Virus record (IMG/VR): IMGVR_UViG_3300046522_000628
Location: 1 to 35,973 of that record
DNA: 35,973 nucleotides
Source of the DNA: a virus
Direction: 5' to 3' (one strand)
Shown: positions 28,713 through 35,973 of the stretch, piece by piece
Position numbering within the stretch: position 1 is the stretch's first letter
How the letters are laid out: every line of letters begins with the position of its first letter
The notes under the pieces: model-generated
The model's database searches: none
What the model was told of the DNA's origin: nothing
Seen by the model: the letters and a program-made list of their open reading frames with translations, nothing else
Position numbers and translations under genes: made by a program

Positions 28713-29138
28713 ATGCTCAAGGCTATTGCAGAATTCCCCTATGCCGGCAGCGAGGCGCTGCTCGGCGATCGCCGCGTGCGGATCAACCGGGTTGAACCCG
28801 ACGGCCGGCGCTTCGTCACCGGCAAGGGAGTGGCGCGCACCGTCGACCTCGACCAGCTGAGCGACGCCAGCCTGCCCGCCGACCCGATGGGCCGCTGGTT
28901 CGCCGAGCGCGCCGCGACCCTCGAGGGCGGCGCCTGCCCGACCCCGACCGAGGATCTCTATCGCGATTTTCTGACCTTCTCCCGCGCCCGCGGCGTCGAG
29001 GAATATCAGACCCCGACCCGCATGGCGTTCGGCCACTTCCTCAACCTCAAGGGCCATGGCGCCACCGTCCGCAAGGTCGACGGGAAGGCGCAACGCTGCG
29101 TCGACCTGATGCTGCGCCCGATGGCGGAGGCGGCGTGA
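28713..29138 (+). CDS. Hypothetical protein, first gene of the plus-strand early operon
   Basis: A 141-residue protein with a GGAGG ribosome site before ATG 28713. The first part (ALLGDRRVRINRVEPDGRRF, VTGKGVARTVDLDQL) looks beta-rich. Residues of about 85-135 (LYRDFLTFSRARGVEEYQTP, FGHFLNLKGHGATVRKVDGK) resemble the winged-helix modules at the C-terminus of D5/P4-type helicases. It may therefore bind DNA. It is the first gene after the PL-like promoter; lambda places the antiterminator N there, but no N-type Arg-rich motif is seen. Confidence 0.75.
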   Translation: MLKAIAEFPYAGSEALLGDRRVRINRVEPDGRRFVTGKGVARTVDLDQLSDASLPADPMGRWFAERAATLEGGACPTPTEDLYRDFLTFSRARGVEEYQTPTRMAFGHFLNLKGHGATVRKVDGKAQRCVDLMLRPMAEAA

Positions 29139-29359
29139 TGGGGCAACTCGCTGAGATGTTCACCGCCGCTGGTCGGCCGCGCTTCGCTGGCAAGATCTAC
29201 GGCGCCGACAACATCAAGCGCCATCTGCAGCGCAAGAAGTCGATCCACGCGCGCGACGCCGAAACGTCGATTGCGGACGTCAATCGCAACACCGATGAGC
29301 CGCACCAGCACTCGCGCGAAGCCGCGCGACGCGCACGGCAGATGGCGAGGGTGAAGTGA
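29138..29359 (+). CDS. Small basic hypothetical protein
   Basis: A 73-residue protein starting MGQLAEMFTAAGRPRFAGKI at ATG 29138, which overlaps the upstream stop (TGATG); a GTG three bases earlier is possible. It is strongly basic with helices (DNIKRHLQRKKSIHARDAE, HSREAARRARQMARVK). The charge suggests nucleic acid binding. The stop overlaps the next start. Confidence 0.68.
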   Translation: MGQLAEMFTAAGRPRFAGKIYGADNIKRHLQRKKSIHARDAETSIADVNRNTDEPHQHSREAARRARQMARVK

Positions 29360-29595
29360 GCACCACGGACCTCCCGGCGCGCGAGCGCCCAGCCGACGTC
29401 GCCCCGCCGCAACTGCTGATGCGGGAAGCGAGCGTCAAGACGTCGCCGATCCGCCCCTGCCGCCTGCGCCAGCCGGTCTATCCCTCGCTCGCCGAGGTCA
29501 TCGTCGACCGCGTCACCCTGACCATCGTCGCCGCGATGGCGCTGATGTTCATCGCCCAGGGCCTCCGCGCCCTGCACCATGCCGGGTGGTTCTGA
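29356..29595 (+). CDS. Small membrane protein, hypothetical
   Basis: A 79-residue protein starting at GTG 29356 (GTGA overlap with the upstream stop). A Pro/Arg-rich N-terminal half of some 50 residues is followed by one membrane span (VTLTIVAAMALMFIAQGLRA) and a short tail HHAGWF. It is probably a bitopic inner-membrane protein with a cytoplasmic N-terminus. Its own stop overlaps the next start. No family recognised. Confidence 0.65.
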   Translation: MSTTDLPARERPADVAPPQLLMREASVKTSPIRPCRLRQPVYPSLAEVIVDRVTLTIVAAMALMFIAQGLRALHHAGWF

Positions 29596-29807
29596 TGGCC
29601 GACGATCACGCCGCCGACCAGTCTGTCGAGGATATCGTCGCCGGGGCATTGCGCCGTCTCGCGCAGGCATCGCCCGATCGGCGCGAATATCTTGCCGGCC
29701 TCGCGCAGCAGATCTGGGCGGGCAAGCCCTGCCTGGTGATGTCGGTCGACGTGATCGACATCGTCGCCGACGCGATCGGGCTGGGCGCCGAGGGACGCGG
29801 CCAATGA
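29595..29807 (+). CDS. Small acidic hypothetical protein
   Basis: A 70-residue helical protein starting MADDHAADQSVEDIVAGALR at ATG 29595, overlapping the upstream stop (TGATG). It reads RRLAQASPDRREYLAGLAQQ in the middle and ends with an acidic helix. The next gene overlaps by ATGA. The function is unknown. Confidence 0.65.
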   Translation: MADDHAADQSVEDIVAGALRRLAQASPDRREYLAGLAQQIWAGKPCLVMSVDVIDIVADAIGLGAEGRGQ

Positions 29808-29971
29808 TCCGCCACCTGATCCCGCGCGTCCAGGCCGGCCGAAACTGGTGTGAGGCGATGACCGGGGAAGGCATCTGGAAGGACGCCGCCGACGGCTGGT
29901 TCGTCGCCGCGCAATGGCTCGGCCTCTACGTGTCGCTGACGATCGCGCCCGTTCACCGGATCCGCCCCTGA
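29804..29971 (+). CDS. 55-residue hypothetical protein
   Basis: Starts MIRHLIPRVQAGRNWCEAMT at ATG 29804, overlapping the stop of the previous gene (ATGA). The last 25 residues (WFVAAQWLGLYVSLTIAPVH) are hydrophobic and may touch the membrane. The stop overlaps the next ATG. Short, but flanked by coupled junctions on both sides. Confidence 0.58.
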   Translation: MIRHLIPRVQAGRNWCEAMTGEGIWKDAADGWFVAAQWLGLYVSLTIAPVHRIRP

Positions 29972-30135
29972 TGGCGGCGCACCCCCTCTACGCCAACGAC
30001 AGCGCGTTTTGCCCATGCGGCGCGGGTCGCGCTTATCCATTGCGCATCAATGGCCAGCCTCGCGCAGGATGCCCGATTTGCAACTATACCGGACGCATTC
30101 CGGTCGTAGCGGTTTCGGCCGGGCTCTTACGGTGA
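29971..30135 (+). CDS. 54-residue zinc-ribbon-like protein
   Basis: Starts at ATG 29971 (TGATG overlap) and contains two cysteine pairs, FCPCGAGRAYPLRINGQP and GCPICNYTG, that form a likely zinc ribbon. The first residues, HPLYAND, repeat the start of the next protein (RPLYAND), and the underlying 19 bases are identical. It is likely a small nucleic-acid- or protein-binding factor. Its stop overlaps the next GTG. Confidence 0.6.
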   Translation: MAAHPLYANDSAFCPCGAGRAYPLRINGQPRAGCPICNYTGRIPVVAVSAGLLR

Positions 30136-30164
30136 CCCCCGCCCGCCCCCTCTACGCCAACGAC
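29982..30164. repeat. Direct repeat of 19 bases at the 5' ends of two adjacent genes
   Basis: An identical 19-base sequence occupies 29982-30000 and 30146-30164, 164 bases apart. Both copies encode PLYAND near the N-terminus of their genes, in the same frame. This suggests duplication of a gene start, with the zinc-ribbon gene derived from or inserted at the older gene's 5' end. Confidence 0.85.
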
Positions 30165-30614
30165 TGGCGCGGCCTCGCCGCCGTCGCCGCGATGCTGCGC
30201 GACCAGCGGGCGGGCTATTATCCCGAGGGCGACGCGCGCACCCAGCGCATGGCCACCACCGCCACCGCCTGGGCCGCCATCGTCGCGGGCGAGCCGTTCG
30301 ACGGCGACGCGGTCGACTGGTCCGCGATCCGCGCCGACCTCGCCTCGACCGCGACCGAGGCCAAGCGCCGCGCCGACGACAGCCCGGGCAACACCCGCGC
30401 CCGCCAGCTCGCCGACGCGCTCGCCGCGATCGTCTGGCATTTCGAGCCGATCATCCCCGACGGTTCGCCCAATCTGCTATTCTGCCACGCGACCACGCTA
30501 GCGCTCCACGCGCGCGGTCGCGCGACCAAGGTCACCCCGACCCCTGCCGCCGTCCCGACCCCCCGTGCGCCCCGTCAGGCAAGTCCTGGCGGGCTATTCG
30601 AGCGCGCAGCGTGA
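30132..30614 (+). CDS. Hypothetical phage protein
   Basis: A 160-residue protein starting at GTG 30132 (GTGA overlap). It begins TPARPLYANDWRGLAAVAAM and is mainly helical (GDARTQRMATTATAWAAIVA, RQLADALAAIVWHF), with a Pro/Thr-rich linker before the C-terminal GGLFERAA. The frame is open upstream to 30009, but that part overlaps the zinc-ribbon gene. The role is unknown; position suggests an accessory early protein. Confidence 0.68.
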   Translation: MTPARPLYANDWRGLAAVAAMLRDQRAGYYPEGDARTQRMATTATAWAAIVAGEPFDGDAVDWSAIRADLASTATEAKRRADDSPGNTRARQLADALAAIVWHFEPIIPDGSPNLLFCHATTLALHARGRATKVTPTPAAVPTPRAPRQASPGGLFERAA

Positions 30615-30883
30615 GTCATCTTGCCAACCAACTTGAGGCGGCCGAGGCAGAGATCGCGCGCATCAAGCGCCAGATTGCCGCGTCGTCGTGCCGGGAGGCT
30701 GGTTGTGACATGCAACACGCGGGCGGTCGAAATGCAGGCTGCAAGCTGGGGTCGGGCTGCGGCTGCTCGGTGCCAGTCTATATCTGCACGCGCTGCGGCG
30801 ACGCCGATTACGGCGACAACGCCGAGGCACGCGACAAGATCGCCCGTTGCGAGGCTGGCGAAACCATCGGAGGCGACTGGTGA
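30611..30883 (+). CDS. Cysteine-rich zinc-binding phage protein
   Basis: A 90-residue protein starting at GTG 30611 (GTGA overlap). An N-terminal helix (QLEAAEAEIARIKRQIA) is followed by a Cys-rich part: SSCREAGCDMQHAGGRNAGC, GSGCGCSVPVYICTRCGDAD. The C..GC.MQ..GG.N.GC and CTRCGD.DYG.N patterns recur in small phage proteins and probably bind zinc. A coiled coil plus zinc cluster suggests a dimeric nucleic-acid-binding protein; function unknown. Confidence 0.72.
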   Translation: MSHLANQLEAAEAEIARIKRQIAASSCREAGCDMQHAGGRNAGCKLGSGCGCSVPVYICTRCGDADYGDNAEARDKIARCEAGETIGGDW

Positions 30884-31107
30884 CCCTCCATCGCCCCGTC
30901 TCCGCAATATTACCTGACCTGATCCTCGATCTCGCGCTAGCAATCGCCGAGGATATGGCCGTCGAGGATCACGCGGCCGAGTCGCGATACCCTGGAGCCG
31001 CCGCCCGCCATGACCAACACCCGCCCGCGCGTCGCGATCTACGCCCGCTTTTCGACGGACCTGCAAAACGCCCGCTCGGCCGAGGACCAGCTTCGCGTCT
31101 GCCGTGA
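30880..31107 (+). CDS. Uncertain 75-codon gene overlapping the recombinase start
   Basis: GTG 30880 overlaps the upstream stop (GTGA) and opens a 75-codon frame that ends 98 bases inside the recombinase gene. The first half (TLHRPVSAILPDLILDLALA, IAEDMAVEDHAAE) looks like a normal helical protein; the second half is Arg/Pro-rich, as expected from an out-of-frame reading of the recombinase gene. A small protein just ahead of a serine integrase could be a directionality factor, but no motif supports it. Confidence 0.4.
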   Translation: MTLHRPVSAILPDLILDLALAIAEDMAVEDHAAESRYPGAAARHDQHPPARRDLRPLFDGPAKRPLGRGPASRLP

Positions 31108-32689
31108 CCATGCGCTGCGCATGGGGTGGGACGTGGTCGAGGTCTATTCGGACCTGGCGATATCCGGCACCACCAACCACCGCCCCGGCCTGAATTCGCT
31201 GCTTGCCGCCGCCGAGGCGCGCGCGTTCGACATCGTGCTGGCGGAGGCGCTCGACCGCGTGTCGCGCAACCAGGCCGACATCGCCACCATCTATCAACGC
31301 CTGCAATTCGCCGACGTGCGGATCCACACCATCAGCGAGGCGGAGGTCAGCGAGCTCCATATCGGCATGCTCGGCACGATGAACGCGCTGTACGTCAAGG
31401 AACTGGCGGCGAAGATCCGGCGCGGCCAGCGCGGCGCGGTGTCGCGCGGGCGCGTGCCGGGCGGGCTGTGCTACGGCTATGCCACCGACAACCGTCTGCT
31501 GCCCGACGGCACCGTCGACCGCGGCCACCGCAAGATCGTCGAGGACGAAGCCGCGATCATCCGCCGCATCTTCGCCGAGCGGCTGGCCGGCGACAGCACC
31601 AAGGCGATCGCCCAGCGCCTCAACCGCGACGGCGTGCGCGGGCCGCGTGGCGGATTATGGTCGAGCTCGACGCTCAGCGGCTCGCGCGATCGCGCCAACG
31701 GCATCCTGCACAACCCGGCCTATGCCGGCCGTATCGTCTATAATCGCGTGCGGATGGTGAAGGACCCGGTCACTCGCCAGCGGCTCAGCCGGTCGAACAA
31801 GGTCGACGAGCGCGTCGAGGAAGTCGCCGAGCAGCTGCGCATCATCGACGAGGCCGACTGGCAGGCGATCCAGGCCGACCGCGTCGCGCGCGCGCATATC
31901 CCCTGGCATCGCCAGACCCGTCCGAAACACATGCTGTCGGGGCTGGTCCGCTGCGCGCGGTGCGGGGGCAGCTTCACCGTGGTCAGCAAGGACCGCTGGG
32001 CGTGCCGCAACCACCGCGAGACGGGCACGTGCGACAACCCGCGCCGCATTGCCACCGCCGACCTCGAGCATCGGGTGATGGACGGGCTGCAGCGCCAGCT
32101 GCTCGCGCCCGATGTCGTGGCGAAGGTGGTCAAGCGCTATCACGACAAGCGCGCCGATCAGCGCCACGCGATGGCCCAGGGCCTGCGCGGCGCGGAACAG
32201 GCGGTCGACGATGGCAGGGCGGCAATCGGCCGGCTGGTCGCGGCGATGGCCGACGGCATGGACATGGCCGAGGTGCGCGACGAACTCGCCCGCCGGCGTG
32301 AGGCGCTGGCGATCGCCGAGGCGCAGCTGGCCGAGCACCAGGCGCTGCCGCCGATCATCCTGCATCCGCAGATCGTCGAGCAATACCGCCGCCGTATCGC
32401 GATGATCGGCGACGCCGTGGTCAAGGGCGAGCGCGCCGCCAAGTTCCTGCCGGTGATCCGCGGCCTGATCGACTCGATCGCGATCGACGACGACCCCGCC
32501 GAACCCAACAGCGCGCGGGTTGAGGTCATGGGCAGTCTCGCCACCGTGCTCCGCATCGCGACCGGCGAACCGGTGCAGGATCGTCATGTGAGGGAAAACG
32601 GCCCCGGCGCTGGAGCCCGGCGAATCTCCACCCGGACTGTCGGGGTGGTAGCGGAGGAGGGACTTGAACCCCCGACCCCAGGATTATGA
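31010..32689 (+). CDS. Large serine recombinase (phage integrase)
   Basis: A 559-residue integrase of the large serine recombinase family, which would insert and excise the prophage. The resolvase domain (about 1-150) has the catalytic Ser15 in YARFSTDLQNARSAEDQ and the Arg-containing LAEALDRVSRNQADIA. The recombinase domain covers about 165-300. A zinc ribbon (CARCGGSF ... CRNHRETGTCDNPRRI) lies at about 316-350, and a coiled coil follows. The last ~15 residues (VVAEEGLEPPTPGL) are encoded by the antisense strand of a tRNA-Met gene, and the stop codon overlaps the anticodon position. It is the last gene of the plus-strand early operon. Confidence 0.95.
   Translation: MTNTRPRVAIYARFSTDLQNARSAEDQLRVCRDHALRMGWDVVEVYSDLAISGTTNHRPGLNSLLAAAEARAFDIVLAEALDRVSRNQADIATIYQRLQFADVRIHTISEAEVSELHIGMLGTMNALYVKELAAKIRRGQRGAVSRGRVPGGLCYGYATDNRLLPDGTVDRGHRKIVEDEAAIIRRIFAERLAGDSTKAIAQRLNRDGVRGPRGGLWSSSTLSGSRDRANGILHNPAYAGRIVYNRVRMVKDPVTRQRLSRSNKVDERVEEVAEQLRIIDEADWQAIQADRVARAHIPWHRQTRPKHMLSGLVRCARCGGSFTVVSKDRWACRNHRETGTCDNPRRIATADLEHRVMDGLQRQLLAPDVVAKVVKRYHDKRADQRHAMAQGLRGAEQAVDDGRAAIGRLVAAMADGMDMAEVRDELARRREALAIAEAQLAEHQALPPIILHPQIVEQYRRRIAMIGDAVVKGERAAKFLPVIRGLIDSIAIDDDPAEPNSARVEVMGSLATVLRIATGEPVQDRHVRENGPGAGARRISTRTVGVVAEEGLEPPTPGL
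32646..32689. other. Probable attachment-site region (attL/attR) in the tRNA 3' half
   Basis: The phage recombinase gene overlaps the tRNA-Met gene over these bases, and host genes begin directly after. A crossover within the shared 3' half of the tRNA would keep the tRNA intact on both sides. The exact core cannot be drawn without the left junction, which is outside the window. If the crossover lies here, the last codons of the recombinase change on excision. Confidence 0.6.
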
Positions 32690-32722
32690 TTCCCGTGCTC
32701 TAACCAGCTGAGCTACTCCGCC
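32646..32722 (-). tRNA. tRNA-Met (CAT)
   Basis: A complete 77-base cloverleaf on the minus strand with CCA encoded. The acceptor stem is 7 bp (first pair G-U), the T arm is GGGGG-TTCAAGT-CCCTC, and the anticodon arm is CGGGA-ATCATAA-TCCTG, giving anticodon CAT at 32688-32686. The arms look like the elongator tRNA-Met of alphaproteobacteria, not the initiator; a lysidine-modified tRNA-Ile2 is a less likely alternative. Confidence 0.95.
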
Positions 32723-32777
32723 CCGAAAGGCCCGCGTTGCCGCGAGCGGCGGCCTATAAGTAGCGCTCCCGATGCGG

Positions 32778-33290
32778 TCAAGCGACCATGTGACGGGAGA
32801 GCGTCTCCCACGGGCCGCCGCGATAATACCAGCTGGCGAAACCGGCGATCGCGAGCGGCCGCGGACGAAAGTCACGCTTGAGCCGATCCAGCAATGCCCT
32901 TGCCTCCTCCGGCTCGACCTTGTTCTGGATCGTGACGTGTGGGCGCCACGGCGCGCGGTCCTGCGGCATCAGCACGCCAGCCCATAAGTCAGCGAGCCAG
33001 GCGCGGCGATCCTCCAGGTCGGATGACTCGATGCGATAGGCAACCCCGCGGCCGAGCGAGATCGGTCCGGCGATCCGTGCGCCCGGCGCCCCTTCCCCCG
33101 CTAGGTCGCCGAGCCGCTGCCGCACTTCGTCCGCCAGCGACGGCGGCAGATGATGGAACATCGTCAGATGCGCCGCGATCAGATTGCGATCGGGCGGAAA
33201 ATGCGCGCGGCGCTCTGCGTCGAGCCACGCCTGATCCTCGCGCCCGATCACCGCCGTGACGATGATCGGCGCGGGGGCCGGCGCGGTCAC
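32778..33290 (-). CDS. 2'-5' RNA ligase family protein (2H phosphoesterase)
   Basis: A 170-residue host protein with the two HxT motifs of the 2H phosphoesterase superfamily: HLTMFHHLP near residue 43 and HVTIQNKVEP near residue 120. Such enzymes open or close cyclic phosphodiesters on RNA ends or small nucleotides; the physiological substrate here is not clear. I start at GTG 33290, nine bases past the kup stop; a longer frame lies over kup and is rejected. It precedes the tRNA-Met gene on the same strand and may share a transcript with kup. Confidence 0.87.
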   Translation of the reverse strand: MTAPAPAPIIVTAVIGREDQAWLDAERRAHFPPDRNLIAAHLTMFHHLPPSLADEVRQRLGDLAGEGAPGARIAGPISLGRGVAYRIESSDLEDRRAWLADLWAGVLMPQDRAPWRPHVTIQNKVEPEEARALLDRLKRDFRPRPLAIAGFASWYYRGGPWETLSRHMVA

Positions 33291-33298
33291 CGTGTCGC

Positions 33299-35236
33299 TC
33301 AGATCTCGACCTGGCTTCCCACCTCGACCACGCGGTTGGTCGGCAGGCGGAAGAATTCCATCGCGCTTTCGGCGTTGCGCAGCATCCAGGCGAACAGCTT
33401 TTCGCGCCAGATCGCCATGCCGGGCTTGCTCGACGCCAATAACGTCTGCCGCGCGAGGAAGAAGCTGGTGTCCATCATCTTGAACTTGTCGCCACACCCG
33501 GTGACCAATGCCAGCGCAGCCGGCACGTCAGGCTCCTCCATGAAGCCATAGCGCAGCACCAGACGATGGAAGCCATGGCCGAGATGCTCGAGCTTCACCC
33601 GCTCGGCCTGCCGCACGAACGGCACGTCGGCAATCTTGACCGTCAGCAGAATGATCCGCTCGTGCAGCACCTTATTGTGCTTGAGATTGTGGAGCAGCGC
33701 GTGCGGCACGCCGTCGGCGGTCGAGGTCATGAACACCGCGGTGCCGGGCACGCGGGTCGCAGAGGTGGCGGCCGACGATATGAACACCTTGATCGGCATC
33801 GCCGCCTCGCGCAGCCGCGCCATCATCAGATGTCGCCCCTTGGCCCAGGTCGTCAGGATGGTGAAGACGATCAGCCCGACCAAGAGCGGGAACCAACCGC
33901 CATCGGGAATCTTGGTGAGGTTGGCGGTCAGATACGCGCCGTCGACCAGGAAGAAGAGCCCGAGCAGCGGGATCGCCGCCCATTTCGGCCAATGCCACAG
34001 CCGGAACAGCACGACCGACAACAGGCAGGTATCGATCGTCATCGCGCCGGTGACGGCGATACCATAAGCGCTGGTCAGATTGGACGAAGTGCGGAAGAAC
34101 AACACCAGGATGATGACCATCGTCATCAGCATCCAGTTGATCAGCGGGATGTAGATCTGCCCGGCGGTCGCCGCACTAGTATGCTCGATCCTCAGGCGGG
34201 GCACGAAACCGAGCTGGATTGCCTGCTGCGTCACCGAGAAGGCGCCCGAGATCACCGCCTGCGACGCGATCACGGCGGCGGCCGTGGCCAGGATGACGAG
34301 CGGCAATTGCAACCAGACCGGCGCCAGCAAATAGAACGGGCTTTCCAGCGCCTGCGTCCCGTCGCGCGTCAGCAGCGCCGCCTGCCCCATATAATTGAGG
34401 ATCAGGGCCGGGAGCACGAAGCACAGCCACGACATGCCGATCGGCTTGCGCCCGAAATGCCCCATATCGGCATAGAGCGCCTCGGCACCGGTCACCGCCA
34501 GCACTACCGATCCCAAAGCGAGGAACGCGCGGACGGGGTCGAGCAGGAAGAATTGAACGGCATAAGTCGGCGAGAAGGCCCACAGCACCTCGGGCGACTT
34601 GGCGACGCTGAAGGCGCCGAGCAGCGCGATCGTCACGAAATAGAACAGCATGATCGGGCCGAAGAACAGCCCGACCTTGGCGGTTCCGCTCTGCTGGATC
34701 GCGAACAGGAAGATCAGGATCGCGATCGCGATCGGCAGGACGAAATGCGCCATGCCCGGCTGCGCCACGGCCAAGCCTTCGACTGCCGATAGCACCGACA
34801 CCGCCGGGGTGATCATCGAGTCGCCGTAGAACAGGGAGGTGGCGAACACGCCGAGCAGAACGATCCCCGCGGTCCATCTCTTGGTCTGCGCCTTGCTGGA
34901 GATCAGCGCGAGCAGTGCCAGGCTGCCGCCCTCGCCCTTATTGTCGGCGCGCATGATGATCGCGACGTATTTGATCGTCACCACCACCATCATCGACCAA
35001 AACATCAGGCTGGTGACGCCCATGATGTGGGCATGATCAAGGCTGAGCTTGTGATGGCCGGCGAACGTCTCGCGAAACGCGTAGAGCGGGCTGGTGCCGA
35101 TATCGCCGAACACGATACCGATCGCGCCGACGGCGAGCTTGATCAGCCCGTCATTGCCATGGGCATGCGCGTGCCCGGCGTGCGCGTCATCGGCGAGCCC
35201 GTCGGTTACTGCGATGGAAGGAGTGTCCGCGCTCAC
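33299..35236 (-). CDS. kup: Kup family potassium uptake transporter
   Basis: A 645-residue inner-membrane K+ importer. The family signature [20 protein letters not shown] begins the first membrane span at about residue 36, and [13 protein letters not shown] follows in the next loop. About twelve hydrophobic spans lie between residues 35 and 470, with a soluble C-terminal domain ending [10 protein letters not shown]. The first 30 residues are His-rich ([12 protein letters not shown]), an unusual extension. The start is GTG 35236. Its length is normal for Kup. The next gene downstream is the RNA ligase family gene, nine bases on. Confidence 0.95.
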   Translation of the reverse strand: MSADTPSIAVTDGLADDAHAGHAHAHGNDGLIKLAVGAIGIVFGDIGTSPLYAFRETFAGHHKLSLDHAHIMGVTSLMFWSMMVVVTIKYVAIIMRADNKGEGGSLALLALISSKAQTKRWTAGIVLLGVFATSLFYGDSMITPAVSVLSAVEGLAVAQPGMAHFVLPIAIAILIFLFAIQQSGTAKVGLFFGPIMLFYFVTIALLGAFSVAKSPEVLWAFSPTYAVQFFLLDPVRAFLALGSVVLAVTGAEALYADMGHFGRKPIGMSWLCFVLPALILNYMGQAALLTRDGTQALESPFYLLAPVWLQLPLVILATAAAVIASQAVISGAFSVTQQAIQLGFVPRLRIEHTSAATAGQIYIPLINWMLMTMVIILVLFFRTSSNLTSAYGIAVTGAMTIDTCLLSVVLFRLWHWPKWAAIPLLGLFFLVDGAYLTANLTKIPDGGWFPLLVGLIVFTILTTWAKGRHLMMARLREAAMPIKVFISSAATSATRVPGTAVFMTSTADGVPHALLHNLKHNKVLHERIILLTVKIADVPFVRQAERVKLEHLGHGFHRLVLRYGFMEEPDVPAALALVTGCGDKFKMMDTSFFLARQTLLASSKPGMAIWREKLFAWMLRNAESAMEFFRLPTNRVVEVGSQVEI

Positions 35237-35375
35237 GGCAATCGCCGCGCGTTCGCACGAAAGGTCATGGTGACCGTATGAAGCCCCTGTTTACGGTGGC
35301 GGCGCCCTAGCATTGCACAGGAACGCCCGCAACGGCGCATTGGATGCGCTGGCTCGTTATGGGTCAGCCGGTCGC

Positions 35376-35819
35376 TCACGGGCGACGGATGACCTCGCGA
35401 ATGACGAAATGCGACGCCAGCCGCGTCACCCCGGGCAGGCGCGACAGCGTCTCGCGGTGAATCCGCTCGAAACTGTCGTCGCGAGTCACCTCGACATGGA
35501 GCATGTAATCGGCCTCGCCGCTCATCAGGAAACAATCGCGTACTTCCGGACATTCCGAAATCTCTGCCTCGAATGCCGCCATCGTCTCCTGCCGCTGATC
35601 GCGGAGCGTGACGTTGACCATGACCACCGCCGGATGCCCCCGCGCCTCATGCGATAGCACCGCGCGAAACCCGGCGATCAGCCCCCGGTCGCGCAAGCTG
35701 CCGACGCGGCGATGCGCAGCACTTCCCGACAGGCCTACCGCCTCGCCGAGTTCCGCACTTGTCAGGTCCGAATTTACGACGAGCTGTTTGAGGATCTTGC
35801 GATCGAGATGGTCGAGCAT
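35376..35819 (-). CDS. Lrp/AsnC family transcriptional regulator
   Basis: A 147-residue regulator. The N-terminal helix-turn-helix (LDRKILKQLVVNSDLTSAEL, GEAVGLSGSAAHRRVGSLRD) is followed by an Lrp ligand-binding (RAM) domain from about residue 65 (AVVMVNVTLRDQRQETMAAF, CFLMSGEADYMLHVEV). It is divergent from the alanine dehydrogenase gene across 126 bp, so it likely controls ald in response to an amino acid, as such neighbours do elsewhere. This target is inferred from position. Confidence 0.92.
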   Translation of the reverse strand: MLDHLDRKILKQLVVNSDLTSAELGEAVGLSGSAAHRRVGSLRDRGLIAGFRAVLSHEARGHPAVVMVNVTLRDQRQETMAAFEAEISECPEVRDCFLMSGEADYMLHVEVTRDDSFERIHRETLSRLPGVTRLASHFVIREVIRRP

Positions 35820-35847
35820 TTTTCTCTCAATGGAATATAATCACGCA

Positions 35848-35878
35848 ATCATATCCTGCCAGGGGTCGCTCCTGTCAA
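35848..35878 (-). promoter_or_regulatory. Promoter of the Lrp/AsnC regulator gene
   Basis: On the minus strand TTGACA (35878-35873) and TATGAT (35853-35848) are 19 bases apart, a little longer than ideal. The start would be near 35841 with a leader of about 22 bases. The site is in the shared gap with ald, so regulator binding could affect both genes. Confidence 0.5.
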
Positions 35879-35945
35879 AAAACTTGCGAACCTCTCTCGG
35901 CTTTTCGGCGCTATTTGCGTGGCAGCCCCTTTCAGGAGAGTTCGC

Positions 35946-35973
35946 ATGCGAGTCGGTGTTCCCAAGGAAATCA
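35946..35973 (+). CDS. ald: Alanine dehydrogenase, first codons only
   Basis: Nine codons are present before the window ends: MRVGVPKEI. This is the characteristic N-terminus of alanine dehydrogenase, which interconverts alanine and pyruvate with NAD. AGGAGAG lies eight bases upstream of the ATG. The divergent Lrp/AsnC regulator is a common partner of ald. The rest of the gene is outside the window. Confidence 0.8.

Larger units (their letters stand above)
1..32689. mobile_element. Lambda-like siphovirus prophage, left end outside window
   Basis: Packaging, capsid, tail, replication, immunity and integration genes form one continuous block. The order of the packaging and capsid genes matches phage lambda: small and large terminase, gpW-like, portal, S49 protease/scaffold, decoration protein, major capsid, joining proteins, tail terminator, tail tube. 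The right boundary is placed where the serine recombinase frame runs into a tRNA-Met gene, after which the genes are ordinary host genes. No tape measure, baseplate or lysis gene is seen, so the element continues to the left. No frameshift is visible in any recognised phage gene, so it may be intact; this is inferred from a partial view. Confidence 0.93.

Noticed and set aside
33291-33497. Upstream extension of the RNA ligase family gene
   Set aside because: It lies over the end of kup in another frame; family length is reached from GTG 33290.
1-35973. Insertion sequences, rRNA genes or riboswitches
   Set aside because: No transposase, terminal repeats, rRNA sequence or recognisable riboswitch was seen.

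Overview
The window is a GC-rich segment of an alphaproteobacterial chromosome, most likely a sphingomonad. That placement is inferred from codon and GC style and from the host genes at the right edge; it was not tested by any search. About 32.7 kb (1 to roughly 32,690) is one end of a lambda-like siphovirus prophage. The remaining 3.3 kb is host chromosome. The left end of the prophage (tape measure, rest of the tail, lysis, second attachment site) lies outside the window.

Late region, minus strand, read from high to low coordinates: terminase small subunit (13646), a 137-aa unknown, terminase large subunit (12664), two unknowns, gpW-like joining protein, portal, S49 protease with a nested scaffold, decoration protein, major capsid protein, coiled-coil FI-position protein, head-tail joining protein, neck protein, tail terminator, tail tube protein, and a truncated gene at the edge. 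This is the lambda order Nu1-A-W-B-C/Nu3-D-E-FI-FII-Z-U-V-G with a few inserted genes.

Early region, also minus strand (27348 down to about 13870): Cro-like and CII-like regulators, several very small genes including two look-alike single-span membrane peptides, a complete DnaN sliding clamp, an ASCH protein, a beta-class DNA methyltransferase, a short DnaG-type primase, a C5 cytosine methyltransferase and a D5/P4-type helicase. Most neighbours are linked by ATGA, GTGA, TTGA or TGATG stop-start overlaps. An array of TGGAAGG motifs follows the helicase gene. Three terminator-like hairpins interrupt the transcript.

Immunity region (27.3 to 28.7 kb): a CI-like S24 repressor on the plus strand is flanked by two near-identical promoter/operator blocks in inverted orientation. 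One drives the minus-strand early/late operon. The other drives a plus-strand operon of small genes that ends in a large serine recombinase. Between the repressor and the right operator is a secreted-protein-like gene with its own promoter, a candidate lysogenic-conversion gene. The recombinase reading frame runs into the 3' half of a host tRNA-Met gene, marking the likely attachment site.

Host genes right of the tRNA: a 2'-5' RNA ligase family protein, the Kup potassium transporter, an Lrp/AsnC regulator, and divergently the first codons of alanine dehydrogenase.
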